Below, piece after piece: positions 48,558 to 58,417 of a DNA stretch of 64,000 nucleotides. Positions within the stretch are counted from its first letter, which is position 1. The number at the start of each line of letters is the position of its first letter. Source of the DNA: Psychrobacter glacincola (GTDB taxonomy: Bacteria; Pseudomonadota; Gammaproteobacteria; Pseudomonadales; Moraxellaceae); contig NZ_CAJGZH010000002.1 in assembly GCF_904846075.1 (NCBI RefSeq), positions 682,001-746,000 of the forward strand. The letters are read 5' to 3'. The position numbers and the translations under genes are program-made. Below the pieces are notes generated by a model. It was not told the DNA's origin, ran no database searches, and saw only the letters and a program-made list of their open reading frames with translations.

Positions 48558-48731
48558 TAGGGCGTGTCCTCAATTCAATCAATTACTCTCTAAATGGGCT
48601 AAACATGGCTAAATTTTGTTAAACATCGTCAAATAGCTTATCAATATCTCGATATTAACGGCGCTATCTTCCTTGTTTGACGGCAATTTATCTCATTTTT
48701 ATCACCATTTTTAAAATGAGGACACGCCCTA
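48558..48731. repeat. MITE-like repeat, copy B (174 bp, perfect inverted ends)
   Basis: TAGGGCGTGTCCTCA at 48558-48572 matches exactly the complement of 48717-48731. The interior has no reading frame. Copies A and C share the ends. It fills most of the 443-base gap between the phosphonate operon and the fad operon; a terminator lies on the other side. Confidence 0.8.
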
Positions 48732-48772
48732 GATAAAGTATCGAAAACAATCCCATGAGCATTTTCCAAAAT

Positions 48773-48809
48773 AGAAGACCTCATTTAATACCATTAAATG
48801 AGGCCTTCT
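48773..48809 (-). terminator. Terminator downstream of the fatty-acid operon
   Basis: AGAAGACCTCATTTAA (48773-48788) and TTAAATGAGGCCTTCT (48794-48809) pair over 16 positions with one mismatch and a 5-base loop. On the minus strand it is followed by ATTTT. It lies 82 bases after the acyl-CoA ligase stop. Confidence 0.7.
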
Positions 48810-48890
48810 AAAAACAGAAAGCCTGCCAATAGATGACAGACAAAATGCGTTAAACGTAGATGTTATTGATGAGAGTCTGTTGAGTAGTCG

Positions 48891-50576
48891 TTACGCTTCA
48901 TGAGCCAATTTTCTCAGCTTGTGACGCAGTATTTTTCCGACAGTTGATTTGGGTAACTCGTCTATGAATTCGATATGACGCGGGCATTTATAGGCGGCCA
49001 AATTTGCTTGGCACAGCGCTCTAATATCATCCTCATTTAAGCTATCATCAGATTTTACAACATAGGCTTTGACCGACTGACCCTGCAACTTATCATCGAT
49101 ACCCACCACTGAACATTCGGCAACCTTAGGGTGCTCCTCAATGATGTTTTCTACTTCGTTAGGATAAACGTTGAAACCACTGACGATAATCATGTCTTTT
49201 TTACGGTCATATATCTTAATAGCACCCTGCTCGTTCATAGATGCAATATCACCTGTCTTTAAGTAACCATCAGCAGTAAAAAACGTCGTATTGTCAATAT
49301 TATGATAATGAGTAATGACATTGTCACCTTTGATGCACATCTCACCAACTTCATTTATAGCAAGAATATTTTCATCATCATCACGGATACTGATATCGAC
49401 ACTAGGCAGAGGTAACCCCACGTTGCCACTATATTCAGTGCCATTAAATGGATTGGCGGTACCCACGCCTAGCGTCTCAGACATACCCCAGCCTTCGAGG
49501 ATAGGCAGACCTGTGACTTCACGCCAGCGCTTAGCAGTTTCAGGGGTCGCTGCCATACCACCAACTACAGTTAATTTGCATGCAGAAAAATCCAGCTCCT
49601 TAAATTTTGGGTTCATCAGCAGGGCTTGGAACAAAGTATTAACACCAGGCAATAGATGAAAAGGACGCTTGCGCAATATCTTGATAAACCCTTCAATATC
49701 ACGTGGATTGGTAACCAGTGTGAGATGCTGACCCACACTCAACCCAACTATTGAGCAGATAAACGCATAAATATGATACAGCGGTAAAGCGACAATGGTA
49801 TTTATTTGAGTACTATCAGACATGGCGTCATAGACTGGCTTGAACCATTCGACAAACTGGTAAGTGGCGGTCACAACATTTTGATTGGTAATCAAAATAC
49901 CTTTGGCAACACCTGTCGTACCGCCAGTATATTGCAGCATTAATAAGTCGTCCGCGTGAATGGTAGGACGAGAATAGCTTAATTTTTTGGCGAATTTTAA
50001 AACGGCTTTATAGCGAGTCACGGTATAATGAGAATTGGATTTCAGCTGATAACGGGGAATGGCTTTTTTGACATATTTGGCAGCGATATTAACAAACGCA
50101 CCTTTCACTACTCCTAACATATCGCCAATCTTGCTGATGACCACGGTTTTGACAGGCGTGTCTTTGATGATTTTCTCTAACGTTTTGCAAAATGGTTCTA
50201 ATATAAATAATACAGCAGTATCTGAATCAGCCAATTGATGTCTCAATTCACGAGGACTATACAGCGGATTGATGAGCGTTGTGACCATACCAGCGCGAAT
50301 TATCCCTATGACAATAGGCAGGTACTGGTTGACATTGGGCATCATGATGCCTATGACCGAACCCTTTGCTAGACCCAGACTTTGAATCCAAGCCGCAATA
50401 GCCAATGACATGCTATCCACTTGCCCATAAGTATAAGTAACACCCATGTTGGTGATAAATTCCTGGCTGGCATATTCTGTTAATTTGTCATCAAACAGGT
50501 CAATCAATGTATTATGTGGCGGCGTTATCTGTGCATTTATCCCTTTAGGATAATGCTGCGTCCAAAACTGATCCAT
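48891..50576 (-). CDS. Acyl-CoA ligase (FadD-like, AMP-binding)
   Basis: The 561-residue ANL-family enzyme activates fatty acids with ATP and CoA. Motifs: LQYTGGTTGVAKG (P-loop-like A3), GWGMSETLG (A5), YLKTGDIASM (A7), and KSTVGKILRHKLR (A10 catalytic Lys). Length is normal for FadD. It is the last gene of the minus-strand beta-oxidation operon and closes at the terminator at 48809. Specific chain preference is unknown. Confidence 0.88.
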   Translation of the reverse strand: MDQFWTQHYPKGINAQITPPHNTLIDLFDDKLTEYASQEFITNMGVTYTYGQVDSMSLAIAAWIQSLGLAKGSVIGIMMPNVNQYLPIVIGIIRAGMVTTLINPLYSPRELRHQLADSDTAVLFILEPFCKTLEKIIKDTPVKTVVISKIGDMLGVVKGAFVNIAAKYVKKAIPRYQLKSNSHYTVTRYKAVLKFAKKLSYSRPTIHADDLLMLQYTGGTTGVAKGILITNQNVVTATYQFVEWFKPVYDAMSDSTQINTIVALPLYHIYAFICSIVGLSVGQHLTLVTNPRDIEGFIKILRKRPFHLLPGVNTLFQALLMNPKFKELDFSACKLTVVGGMAATPETAKRWREVTGLPILEGWGMSETLGVGTANPFNGTEYSGNVGLPLPSVDISIRDDDENILAINEVGEMCIKGDNVITHYHNIDNTTFFTADGYLKTGDIASMNEQGAIKIYDRKKDMIIVSGFNVYPNEVENIIEEHPKVAECSVVGIDDKLQGQSVKAYVVKSDDSLNEDDIRALCQANLAAYKCPRHIEFIDELPKSTVGKILRHKLRKLAHEA

Positions 50577-50647
50577 AACTTACCTTCCTTGGTAATCAAC
50601 TTATGAAAAACTCAATGGCTTTGAAGCATTTCTCATAAAAAACCTAG

Positions 50648-51775
50648 CTACTGAACCTGCTGCCATCCTGACGTTGCATCATACGCATCTTGATGGGCAA
50701 ATAAGGGATGTGCTTTTGCTTCACTGAGGCTAAGCACAGGGGTGACGCAGACATCAGCGAGCGCAAAAACTTGCTGCCAATGCTCAAGTGTTTGACTGGC
50801 AAATTTATCGCTTATCACCTTAGCCGCCGCTTGGCTTTCAGAGGTATTTGGCATAAACCCAAGTTGCCAATGGCTGTTTTTGAGCGCAGACAAATCCAAT
50901 ACTTCACACAGCCCTTGCCAGAATTTCAGCTCTAACGAACCAACGGCCATATAGCGCTCGTCTGAGGTTTTGTATAGGCGATAGCAGGGCAATAATCCAC
51001 CCAAAAAATCATGATGCGGTGCTGGTTGTTGCCCTGAAAAGCTTTTCACCAGTGTTCCCGTTGCCTTTGGCATGACCATATGCTGATACAAGCTGTGCGT
51101 CATACTAACGGCAACATGACGACCTTTGCCCGTCCGCTGGGCGGCGAATACGGCAGCAAGCAGTGCAATCACAGCGGTATCACTGCCGCCTGCCAAATCT
51201 GCAAATTGAACGTTAGGCATCGCCTGCTCGCCGTCCGCCGTCTTTAATTGGTCTAAAACACCGCTCATCGCCATAAAGTTAATATCATGACCGGCTTTAT
51301 CAGCCCAGTCATGATTAATATCAATTTTCGAATCGCTAGATGCCAAACCGTAACCAGTAATCGATACCATGACCAATTTTGGATTAATCGCATGCAGCGT
51401 TGTAGCATCTAGTCCCATGCCTTTTAGGACGCCAGGGCGAAAGCTATCCAACATAACATCAGCATCTTTGAGGTGCGCTTTGATAGCAGCAATACCTTGA
51501 GTATCACGAAAGTCATGACTTTCAATGGTTTTGCCATGATTTAGTGCTTTAAACAATTCGCCAAAGGCTCTGGCAGGATCACCATTTTTAGGTTCAATCT
51601 TAATGATTTCTGCGCCCAAATCTGCAAGCAAACGTGTGGCAAAGGGTCCCGGTAAATTACGAGTCAAATCAACGACGCGCAGCCCTTGTAAGCAATCTGC
51701 CATTAAATCTATCATTGAACCAGTGCTCGTATTAATCGCAGAATGAATCGTAGAATTAACCATCAACTCATTCAT
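50648..51775 (-). CDS. CaiB/BaiF CoA-transferase family protein, alpha-methylacyl-CoA racemase-like
   Basis: The 375-residue protein has VVDLTRNLPGPFATRLLADLGAEIIKIE, the CoA-transferase family III start, and GHDINFMAMSG, where AMACR-type enzymes keep His and Asp. AMACR racemises 2-methyl acyl-CoAs so branched chains can enter beta-oxidation. Its start overlaps the fadB end by 8 bases, so it is coupled. The first 20 residues before the family start are extra, so the true start may be a downstream ATG near MIDLMADC. Confidence 0.8.
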   Translation of the reverse strand: MNELMVNSTIHSAINTSTGSMIDLMADCLQGLRVVDLTRNLPGPFATRLLADLGAEIIKIEPKNGDPARAFGELFKALNHGKTIESHDFRDTQGIAAIKAHLKDADVMLDSFRPGVLKGMGLDATTLHAINPKLVMVSITGYGLASSDSKIDINHDWADKAGHDINFMAMSGVLDQLKTADGEQAMPNVQFADLAGGSDTAVIALLAAVFAAQRTGKGRHVAVSMTHSLYQHMVMPKATGTLVKSFSGQQPAPHHDFLGGLLPCYRLYKTSDERYMAVGSLELKFWQGLCEVLDLSALKNSHWQLGFMPNTSESQAAAKVISDKFASQTLEHWQQVFALADVCVTPVLSLSEAKAHPLFAHQDAYDATSGWQQVQ

Positions 51776-53939
51776 CAGAAAATACCTCGCCTTTATCTAC
51801 CATATCTAGCAGAATTTTTGCTGGCTCAAAACGCTCACCGTATTGAGCCGCAAGTTCACGACTACGCGTGATGAACGTCTCTAACCCCATCGAATTGATA
51901 AACTGTAGCGTACCGCCTTGATGTGGCGCAAAGCCCCAGCCAAAAATGGAGCCAATATTGGTATCAGCGACAGAGCGGACGACGTTTTCTTGGTAACACT
52001 TAGCAGATTCGTTGGCTTGGATAAACATCAAACGATCGATTAAATCTTGCTGTGATGGCTGCTCTGCTTTTGCTGGGTATAAATCCATCAGCTCAGGCCA
52101 CAAGTATTTGTCGCCATTATCGGCATACTCATAAAAGCCTTTACCATTTTTTTTGCCCTCGCGATTGTGTTCTTTGACCAGCGTTTTCAGTATCTCGTAC
52201 GAGGGACGAACAGCAATGGGTTTACCTTCAGCCTTCATATCCAGCTGCTGCTGTTCGCTCACATGCAACGCCAAACTTAATGACACCTCATCTTGCAATG
52301 CCAGTGGCGGCATGGGCATGCCCGTTTTCATGCCAGCAACTTCGATGCTGCGCGGATGGACGCCCTCGCCTAACATCGCAACCCCTTCTGACACGTAAGT
52401 GCCAAATACCCGTGAGGTGTAAAACCCCCGACTGTCATTAACGACGATAGGTGTTTTACCGATTTGTAGCACATAATCAAAGGCTTTTGCTAAAGTGGCG
52501 TCATCCGTTTGCTCGCCCATGATAATCTCAACCAACGGCATCTTATCGACTGGCGAGAAGAAATGCAGCCCGATAAATTGATTGGGTCGGGTGCTGGCTT
52601 TTGCCAATCCAGTGATAGGAAGTGTCGAAGTATTAGATGCATAGACAGCCGTGTTAGGAATCACCGCCTCAGATTGCTGAGTACACTTGGCTTTAATCTC
52701 ACGATTTTCAAACACCGCTTCGATAATCAGATCACATTCTGCCAAATCCTCATAAAACACTGTTGGCTTGATGCGATTGAGTAACGCTTGCTTTTTCTCT
52801 TCAGTGGAGCGTTTACGGCTAATGGCTTTGTCCAAAATGGTGGCAGAATATGATTTGCCTTTTTCAGCGCCTGCCATTTCAGTGTCGAGGAGTACAACGT
52901 CGATCCCCGCCTTTGCGGTGACATAAGCAATGCCCGCACCCATCATGCCTGCACCTAAAATACCAACTTTTTTGGTTTTATAGCGCTCAAAACCATCAGG
53001 ACGAGATTGACCTTTTTTAATACTATTCAGCTGAGTCCATAGCGTATTAATCATATTTCTAGATTCAGCAGACAGCACACAAGCGGCGAAGTAACGCGAC
53101 TCAAGCTCAAGTCCCGTATCGATATCCACTAAGCAGCCCTCGAAAACGCAAGACATGATGTGAGTAATGGCTGGATAATTGCCGTGTGACTTTTGGTTGG
53201 CCATGGCAGGCGCGATAGAAAATATCGGCACAATACTAGGATGCTTACTATCACCGCCGGGAATTTTAAAACCTTTTTTATCCCATGGTTGCTGGGCACT
53301 GGGATTGGCGTTAATCCAGTCTTTCGCCTGCTTGAACATATCTGCTTTGTCAGTAGCAACAGCATCAATCAAACCCATGTCTTTAGCAGCAGCTGGACGC
53401 AGCTCTTTACCTTGGGTCATCAGCTCGAGTGCTGATTGAATGCCAACCAATCGAGGTAAACGCTGAGTACCTCCGCCGCCCGGCAGCAAGCCCAATTTGA
53501 CTTCAGGTAGACCCAGTTTGGTTTTAGGCGAATCAATCGCGATACGATAATGACAGGCCAATGCCAACTCCAAACCACCGCCAAGTGCCGTTCCAGTCAT
53601 AGCAGCAACGACAGGTTTACCAGATTTCTCTAGTTTGCGTAAACTGGCTTTCAGGTCTTCGACCAGCTCAAAGGCTTGTTCAGCGGTTTTAATATTAGCC
53701 AACTGATCAATATCAGCACCGACCACAAAGGTCTCTTTGCCAGAGGTTAAAATCAAACCTTTGGCGGACGCATCGTTAATAAAGTTGTCAGTCATCACTG
53801 CAAAACTATCGGTGAAACCGTCGCCGATGACATTCATTTTGCGACTACTTTGGTCAATCGTAACGGTGATAATGCCATTATCAGATTCGGCAGAAAAGTG
53901 GTTCAATGCATTGATGGCGTCTACGCTGTTTATGCTCAT
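51768..53939 (-). CDS. Multifunctional enoyl-CoA hydratase/3-hydroxyacyl-CoA dehydrogenase (FadB-like)
   Basis: The 723-residue protein is complete. Hydratase domain: GTALGGGLELALACHYR and GLPEVKLGLLPGGGGTQRLP keep both catalytic Glu. NAD-binding Rossmann: VGILGAGMMGAGIAYVTAKAG. C-terminal domain: LQIGKTPIVVNDSRGFYTSR, and a late FGWGFAPHQGG. It catalyses hydration and oxidation of 2-enoyl-CoA to 3-ketoacyl-CoA. Upstream in the operon are the thiolase and acyl-CoA dehydrogenase; together they give one beta-oxidation turn. Confidence 0.92.
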   Translation of the reverse strand: MSINSVDAINALNHFSAESDNGIITVTIDQSSRKMNVIGDGFTDSFAVMTDNFINDASAKGLILTSGKETFVVGADIDQLANIKTAEQAFELVEDLKASLRKLEKSGKPVVAAMTGTALGGGLELALACHYRIAIDSPKTKLGLPEVKLGLLPGGGGTQRLPRLVGIQSALELMTQGKELRPAAAKDMGLIDAVATDKADMFKQAKDWINANPSAQQPWDKKGFKIPGGDSKHPSIVPIFSIAPAMANQKSHGNYPAITHIMSCVFEGCLVDIDTGLELESRYFAACVLSAESRNMINTLWTQLNSIKKGQSRPDGFERYKTKKVGILGAGMMGAGIAYVTAKAGIDVVLLDTEMAGAEKGKSYSATILDKAISRKRSTEEKKQALLNRIKPTVFYEDLAECDLIIEAVFENREIKAKCTQQSEAVIPNTAVYASNTSTLPITGLAKASTRPNQFIGLHFFSPVDKMPLVEIIMGEQTDDATLAKAFDYVLQIGKTPIVVNDSRGFYTSRVFGTYVSEGVAMLGEGVHPRSIEVAGMKTGMPMPPLALQDEVSLSLALHVSEQQQLDMKAEGKPIAVRPSYEILKTLVKEHNREGKKNGKGFYEYADNGDKYLWPELMDLYPAKAEQPSQQDLIDRLMFIQANESAKCYQENVVRSVADTNIGSIFGWGFAPHQGGTLQFINSMGLETFITRSRELAAQYGERFEPAKILLDMVDKGEVFSDE

Positions 53940-54024
53940 TTCAAGTCCTTTTTATATTATTCTATGTCGATATCAGTCACTAGAAACTAATGACAATCAC
54001 TAAAATCTATTAGCACTATCAGCA

Positions 54025-55233
54025 CTACACGCGCTCAATGATAGTAGCGATGCCCATACCACCACCGACACAGAGCGTAATCATCGCAGTTTTTAGATCG
54101 CGACGTTCTAACTCGTCAAGCACAGTTGTCATGAGCATCGCGCCCGTTGCGCCAAGTGGATGACCCATCGCGATAGCGCCGCCATTGACGTTGACGATAT
54201 CAAGCGAGAGTCCGAAGTCATCGGCAGTATTTAACGGAACGGCAGCAAAGGCTTCATTGATTTCCCATAGGTCTATATCTGAAGCTTGCATACCTGCTTT
54301 TTTGAGCGCTTTTTGGCAGGCAGGCGTTGGCCCTGTCAGCATAATAGCGGGTTCTGAACCAATCACTGCAGCCATAGTGATTTTAGCACGTGGTTTTAAA
54401 CCTGCTTTTTTGCCAGCAGCTGCACTACCCACTAAGCAAATTGCCGCACCATCGACAATGCCTGATGAATTGCCTGCATGATGCACGTGATTCACTTTTT
54501 CAATGGTGGTATATCTGTCCAAGATAACACTATCAAAGCCCATCTTGCCCGGCATAATAAAAGAAGGATTGAGGCCAGCTAAGGTTTCGATATTGGTATT
54601 AGGACGAATGGTTTCGTCTTTATCCAATAACGTCATGCCATTGATATCCGTGACGGGAACGACCGATTTATCATAATAGCCCTGCTCCCAAGCATGCGCG
54701 GCGCGGCGATGTGACTCGGTAGCAAACGCATCAACATCGGTGCGGCTAAAGCCTTTTAACGTCGCTATGGTATCCGCGCCAACGCCTTGCGGGACAAAAT
54801 GCGTCGCTTCATTAACCCGTGGATCCATATACCATGCCCCGCCGTCAGAGCCCATCGGCACGCGGCTCATCGATTCTACGCCGCCTGCAACCACCATGTC
54901 CTCCATACCTGACATAATTTTGGCAGCGGCCAGATTGATAGACTCCAGACCTGAGGCACAGAACCGAGATAAAGTGACACCTGCCACACTTTGCGCCCAG
55001 CCAGCATCAATAACGGCTATACGGGCGATATCAGAACCCTGCTCGCCAATGGGCGTCACGCAACCAAACACCACATCATCAACCAAACTGGTATCCAAAT
55101 GGTGGCGCTGTTGCATTTCCTTTAACAAGGTACGGGCAAGCCAAATCGGTGATGCCTGATACAAAGAGCCATCCTTTTTGCCTTTGCCGCGCGGGGTACG
55201 GATAGCATCATAAATGTAAGCAGTCTCAGTCAT
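54025..55233 (-). CDS. Acetyl-CoA acyltransferase (thiolase, FadA-like)
   Basis: The 402-residue thiolase keeps the nucleophile Cys in [13 protein letters not shown], the [11 protein letters not shown]is region, and the second Cys in [10 protein letters not shown]. It cleaves 3-ketoacyl-CoA with CoA to acetyl-CoA and a shorter chain. In the minus-strand operon it lies between the acyl-CoA dehydrogenase and FadB genes, spacing 85-105 bases. Length is typical. Confidence 0.92.
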   Translation of the reverse strand: MTETAYIYDAIRTPRGKGKKDGSLYQASPIWLARTLLKEMQQRHHLDTSLVDDVVFGCVTPIGEQGSDIARIAVIDAGWAQSVAGVTLSRFCASGLESINLAAAKIMSGMEDMVVAGGVESMSRVPMGSDGGAWYMDPRVNEATHFVPQGVGADTIATLKGFSRTDVDAFATESHRRAAHAWEQGYYDKSVVPVTDINGMTLLDKDETIRPNTNIETLAGLNPSFIMPGKMGFDSVILDRYTTIEKVNHVHHAGNSSGIVDGAAICLVGSAAAGKKAGLKPRAKITMAAVIGSEPAIMLTGPTPACQKALKKAGMQASDIDLWEINEAFAAVPLNTADDFGLSLDIVNVNGGAIAMGHPLGATGAMLMTTVLDELERRDLKTAMITLCVGGGMGIATIIERV

Positions 55234-55337
55234 AAAAATCCTTTTTTATCTTTTTTGAATAAATAACCATGATGGATGATGGCAATATAATCTATGTCTT
55301 AGAATCAAGAAGTAGAACCAAAAAGCAAATCAGCCGC

Positions 55338-56489
55338 TTACATAAAGCGTGACGCCAGCTCTTTCATGATTTCATTGGTGCCGCCGTAGATTTTTTGTAC
55401 TCGCGCATCAGCGTACAAACGAGCAATCGGGTATTCTGTCATGTAGCCATAACCGCCAAACAGCTGTACGCATTCGTCTATCACATCACACTGCTTTTGC
55501 GTCACCCAGTATTTAATCAAAGACGCCTGCGGTACTGTCAACTTGCCTTCTAACATGGCATCGACAGCGGCATCACACATCGTGCTGGCAGCGAGATAAT
55601 CAGCGTAGCATTCTGCCATTTTAAAGCGCGTATTTTGAAACTTCCAAATAGGTTTACCAAAGGCTTCCCGACCTTTGACATACTCTAGGGTCAAATTAAT
55701 CGCGAGCTTCATCGCACCAACGCCCGTTAAAGCAATAATTAGACGCTCACGTGGCAGCTCTTGCATCATTTGAATAAAACCCATGCCCTCTACTGTGCCA
55801 AGCAAATTCTTTTGCGGCACACGTACATTGCTGAAAAATAACTCCGAAGTATCTTGTGAGGTCAGACCAATCTTATCGAGATTACGACCACGCTCAAACC
55901 CTTCTACTTTGTCCGTTTCTACCACGATAAGCGAAACACCTTGCGCCCCTTTTTCACGATCGGTTTTGCAGGCGAGCAAAATCAGGTTGGCATGCTGACC
56001 ATTGGTAATAAAGGTTTTTGAACCATTGATAATGTAATCATCGCCATCTTTTACCGCATAGGTTTTGATGTTCTGCAAGTCTGAGCCTGTACCCGGTTCG
56101 GTCATAGCAATCGCAGCCACATACTCACCCGTCGCCATCTTAGGTAGCCATTCTTTTTTCTGCGCTTCCGTACCATGACTCAAGATATAAGGCGCGACAA
56201 TACCTGAATGCACCATGCCGCCGAATCCAGATTGATTGGCCTCAGCTTGCGCATAAAGAAGCGCCGCTTCATGACCAAAGTCACCGCCGCCGCCGCCATA
56301 TTCTTCTGGTATCGATGCACATAAGAATCCCATCGCGCCAGCCTCTTCCCACGCAGCGCGGTCAATCATGCCGTTTTTACGCCACTGCTCATCTTTTGGC
56401 TCCCACGATTGAAACATTTTAAGCGCGCTGTCATGCACCATCTGGTGCTCTTCGGTCATCCAGTTCGGGGTGAATTTTTCAATACTCAT
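55338..56489 (-). CDS. Acyl-CoA dehydrogenase (LCAD/IVD-like)
   Basis: The 383-residue flavoenzyme has TEPGTGSDLQNIKT and FGGYGYMTEYPIARLYADARV. The YGGTNEIMK site (Gly instead of Glu) places the catalytic base elsewhere, as in LCAD/IVD-type dehydrogenases, where a Glu in the ELPRERLIIAL helix acts. First gene of the operon, divergent from the TetR gene. It performs the first oxidation of acyl-CoA. LCAD/IVD-type with the AMACR-like gene hints at branched chains. Confidence 0.88.
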   Translation of the reverse strand: MSIEKFTPNWMTEEHQMVHDSALKMFQSWEPKDEQWRKNGMIDRAAWEEAGAMGFLCASIPEEYGGGGGDFGHEAALLYAQAEANQSGFGGMVHSGIVAPYILSHGTEAQKKEWLPKMATGEYVAAIAMTEPGTGSDLQNIKTYAVKDGDDYIINGSKTFITNGQHANLILLACKTDREKGAQGVSLIVVETDKVEGFERGRNLDKIGLTSQDTSELFFSNVRVPQKNLLGTVEGMGFIQMMQELPRERLIIALTGVGAMKLAINLTLEYVKGREAFGKPIWKFQNTRFKMAECYADYLAASTMCDAAVDAMLEGKLTVPQASLIKYWVTQKQCDVIDECVQLFGGYGYMTEYPIARLYADARVQKIYGGTNEIMKELASRFM

Positions 56490-56525
56490 ATTGTCTGTCC
56501 TTGACGATGGGAAGTTGATAATGGC

Positions 56526-56562
56526 TAGGGCGTGTCCTCAATTCAAACGAGGACACGCCCTA
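56526..56562. repeat. MITE-like repeat, copy C (37 bp palindrome)
   Basis: TAGGGCGTGTCCTC (56526-56539) and its exact complement (56549-56562) with a 9-base loop: the ends of copy B without its interior. It lies in the 317-base TetR/acyl-CoA dehydrogenase divergent region, so it may affect promoter spacing. The rest is AT-rich with no gene. Confidence 0.8.
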
Positions 56563-56806
56563 ATATAAAATACTATTGAGTGTAAACATATTACTTATGG
56601 TAATTTTAATTACCGTTATATACAATCTCAGTATTCTTTATATTTAATATCATGCAAGACTTATACTAGGACAGTAAAAGACTATGCGCAACCTATTAAC
56701 AAACAATAGTAATTTATATTACCTATTTCAACTCTAGCTTATCAAGCCGATAAATAAGACGCTGTAGCACAGTATAAAAATTCTCACCGCACAGGAATCA
56801 TCAAGC

Positions 56807-57445
56807 ATGCAATCTACGAGTCAGATATCTAGTATGAATACAGCCCGAGCTTTGGCACCCTTATCCGATATGCGCCCTGCTACTTTAGAAAAAATTGAAA
56901 AAGCCGTTCGTAAAGTATTTGCAGGTTTTGATTCTAATGAGGTAACCATGGCACAAATTGCAAAGTCTGCCAATGTCTCACTACAGACGCTGTATAAATA
57001 TTTTGGCGATAAGCAAACGCTGTTTTATACCATTATGGATATCGTATTGGGCAGATTGGCGGCGCGTATCATGGATCATTTGCAAGGCATTGATAGCGTG
57101 CAAGATCGGCTACGCAAGACATTATGGGTCTGTTTTGACTTTGTAGACTCACATCCCGATGCGGTGATGGTACTGTCTTCAGTGTCGGCATCGCGTATAC
57201 GTAATATTGCGATTTATGAAAATAAAGAGCTGATTGGGGCATTTTTAAATGTATTAGAAGATGGTCAAAACCGCGGGGTACTAAATGACACCGTGCCCCT
57301 TTATATACTTTTTGATGTGTTTATGGGTTTTATCAGTCGTCTTGGCTTGATGCATATCATTCGCCAGACCGATACACCCATTAATGCAGAGTTTGATGCG
57401 TTATTCGTGATTTTATGGCGAGCCATATCAAAGCCTGATATATAA
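56807..57445 (+). CDS. TetR/AcrR-family regulator, likely of the beta-oxidation operon
   Basis: The 212-residue TetR protein has an N-terminal HTH at about 26-72 (VTMAQIAKSANVSLQTLYKYF) and a helical ligand domain. It is divergent from the acyl-CoA dehydrogenase gene, so it probably represses the operon until an acyl-CoA or fatty acid is bound; that is inferred from position. ATG 56807 is the first start; a second ATG, in the SSMNTA segment, is also possible. Confidence 0.8.
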   Translation: MQSTSQISSMNTARALAPLSDMRPATLEKIEKAVRKVFAGFDSNEVTMAQIAKSANVSLQTLYKYFGDKQTLFYTIMDIVLGRLAARIMDHLQGIDSVQDRLRKTLWVCFDFVDSHPDAVMVLSSVSASRIRNIAIYENKELIGAFLNVLEDGQNRGVLNDTVPLYILFDVFMGFISRLGLMHIIRQTDTPINAEFDALFVILWRAISKPDI

Positions 57446-57533
57446 TCAGTTCGATATACAATAATTTATACAATATTATGAAATATTCATACCAGCCAAT
57501 TTTCAATTTCATCATTAAAGATCACAACGAAAA

Positions 57534-57557
57534 AAGCCTCACTTTGCAGTGAGGCTT
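57534..57557 (-). terminator. Rho-independent terminator (mainly minus strand)
   Basis: AAGCCTCACT (57534-57543) and AGTGAGGCTT (57548-57557), perfect 10-bp stem with TTGC loop; on the minus strand a T run follows (plus-strand A6). It ends the 57589 gene and may also end the TetR transcript. Confidence 0.8.
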
Positions 57558-57588
57558 TACTTAATGCTTAAAAAATAATGCTTAGAAA

Positions 57589-58056
57589 TTAACATTCCTT
57601 AGATTTTTTTAGCTTATATTCTTCTACTCTATCAACCATTTCATAATCTTGTTCACTCATCTGTTGATAGCCATTACTCACACTGCCATAGGATGAACTT
57701 TTATTATCATGCTGAGCGTGTACAGGAGCATCTTTGATCTGGGCAATGTCTTCTGCAAACGGCGTATGAGGGATATCCAGCACAGCAAATAGCGCGGCTA
57801 GAAATTCTTCAGCGGTAAAATATTTATCCATATAGCTGCCATCAAGCCCAAGGTATTTATTCGATAATACATGACGCAGTCGCTCACAAGCAGGGATGGT
57901 ATGCTTGATAGGATAACCCATGGCTTTAACAATATCTTGCGAACGCAGCTCAAGTGTCGCTATCTGATTGATCGCATACTGGGCAAGAAGGTGACGTGGG
58001 TGGTAATGACGGGTATATTTGGATTGGTTAGCAATGTGGCTCATGATATTGAACAC
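57589..58056 (-). CDS. Unknown protein, shorter paralogue of 32252-32884, behind a structured leader
   Basis: GTG 58056 is chosen because it aligns with the ATG of the first copy, 4 bases after CAGGAGTC; the ATG at 58044 is an alternative. The 155-residue protein keeps KYTRHYHPRHLLAQ, RSQDIVKAMGYP, RLRHVLSN and FTAEEFLAALFAVLDI, then ends in a charged tail with KLKKSKEC, whereas the first copy has an extra domain. A helix-turn-helix is possible. No known family. The leader and its short ORF are like copy 1. Confidence 0.7.
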   Translation of the reverse strand: MFNIMSHIANQSKYTRHYHPRHLLAQYAINQIATLELRSQDIVKAMGYPIKHTIPACERLRHVLSNKYLGLDGSYMDKYFTAEEFLAALFAVLDIPHTPFAEDIAQIKDAPVHAQHDNKSSSYGSVSNGYQQMSEQDYEMVDRVEEYKLKKSKEC

Positions 58057-58262
58057 CTTAGACTCCTGTAACTCCGACGAAAAAGGTTGAAATACGCCCA
58101 AATAGGCAAATAAAATCAGGCACAAATGAGGATGTCGGAGTACAGGCTCATGCGCTTTACCAGAATTATTTTATATCGTGCTGGAAGTTGCAAGGTTTGT
58201 ACGCCACCATTTATAACGATAATGGCTGGCAATGACAAAACTGTTAAACCCACGATAATGAC
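58057..58262 (-). promoter_or_regulatory. Conserved structured leader, copy 2
   Basis: Arms ACTCCGAC/GTCGGAGT (plus-strand 58134-58141 and 58071-58078) and CCTG/CAGG (58143-58146 and 58065-58068), and TATCGTG/CACGATA (58251-58257 and 58174-58180), repeat the pairings of copy 1 although the loops and spacers differ. The 11-codon ORF lies at 58151-58116. Different loops with the same stems point to selection for structure. Confidence 0.6.
58116..58151 (-). CDS. Candidate 11-residue leader peptide, copy 2
   Basis: Reads MSLYSDILICA and stop; same length and first six residues as copy 1, though the last five differ except for a final Ala. A weak GGTAAAG precedes the ATG. Confidence 0.4.
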   Translation of the reverse strand: MSLYSDILICA

Positions 58263-58417
58263 TTAAAGATGATAGCATATCAGATAATAGAAAATAAATA
58301 CTGATATTAATACGCTTTGGTAATCACACGATTGTTACGGTCTCTCTATCGCCGTCAAAGTCTGAATACCTTTATATTTAAAAACGGTAGAAAAAATCAG
58401 ACGATGACTCAACAAAG

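Noticed and set aside
52509..53439. Several plus- and minus-strand frames inside fadB
   Set aside because: The fadB frame has all catalytic motifs; the others have none.
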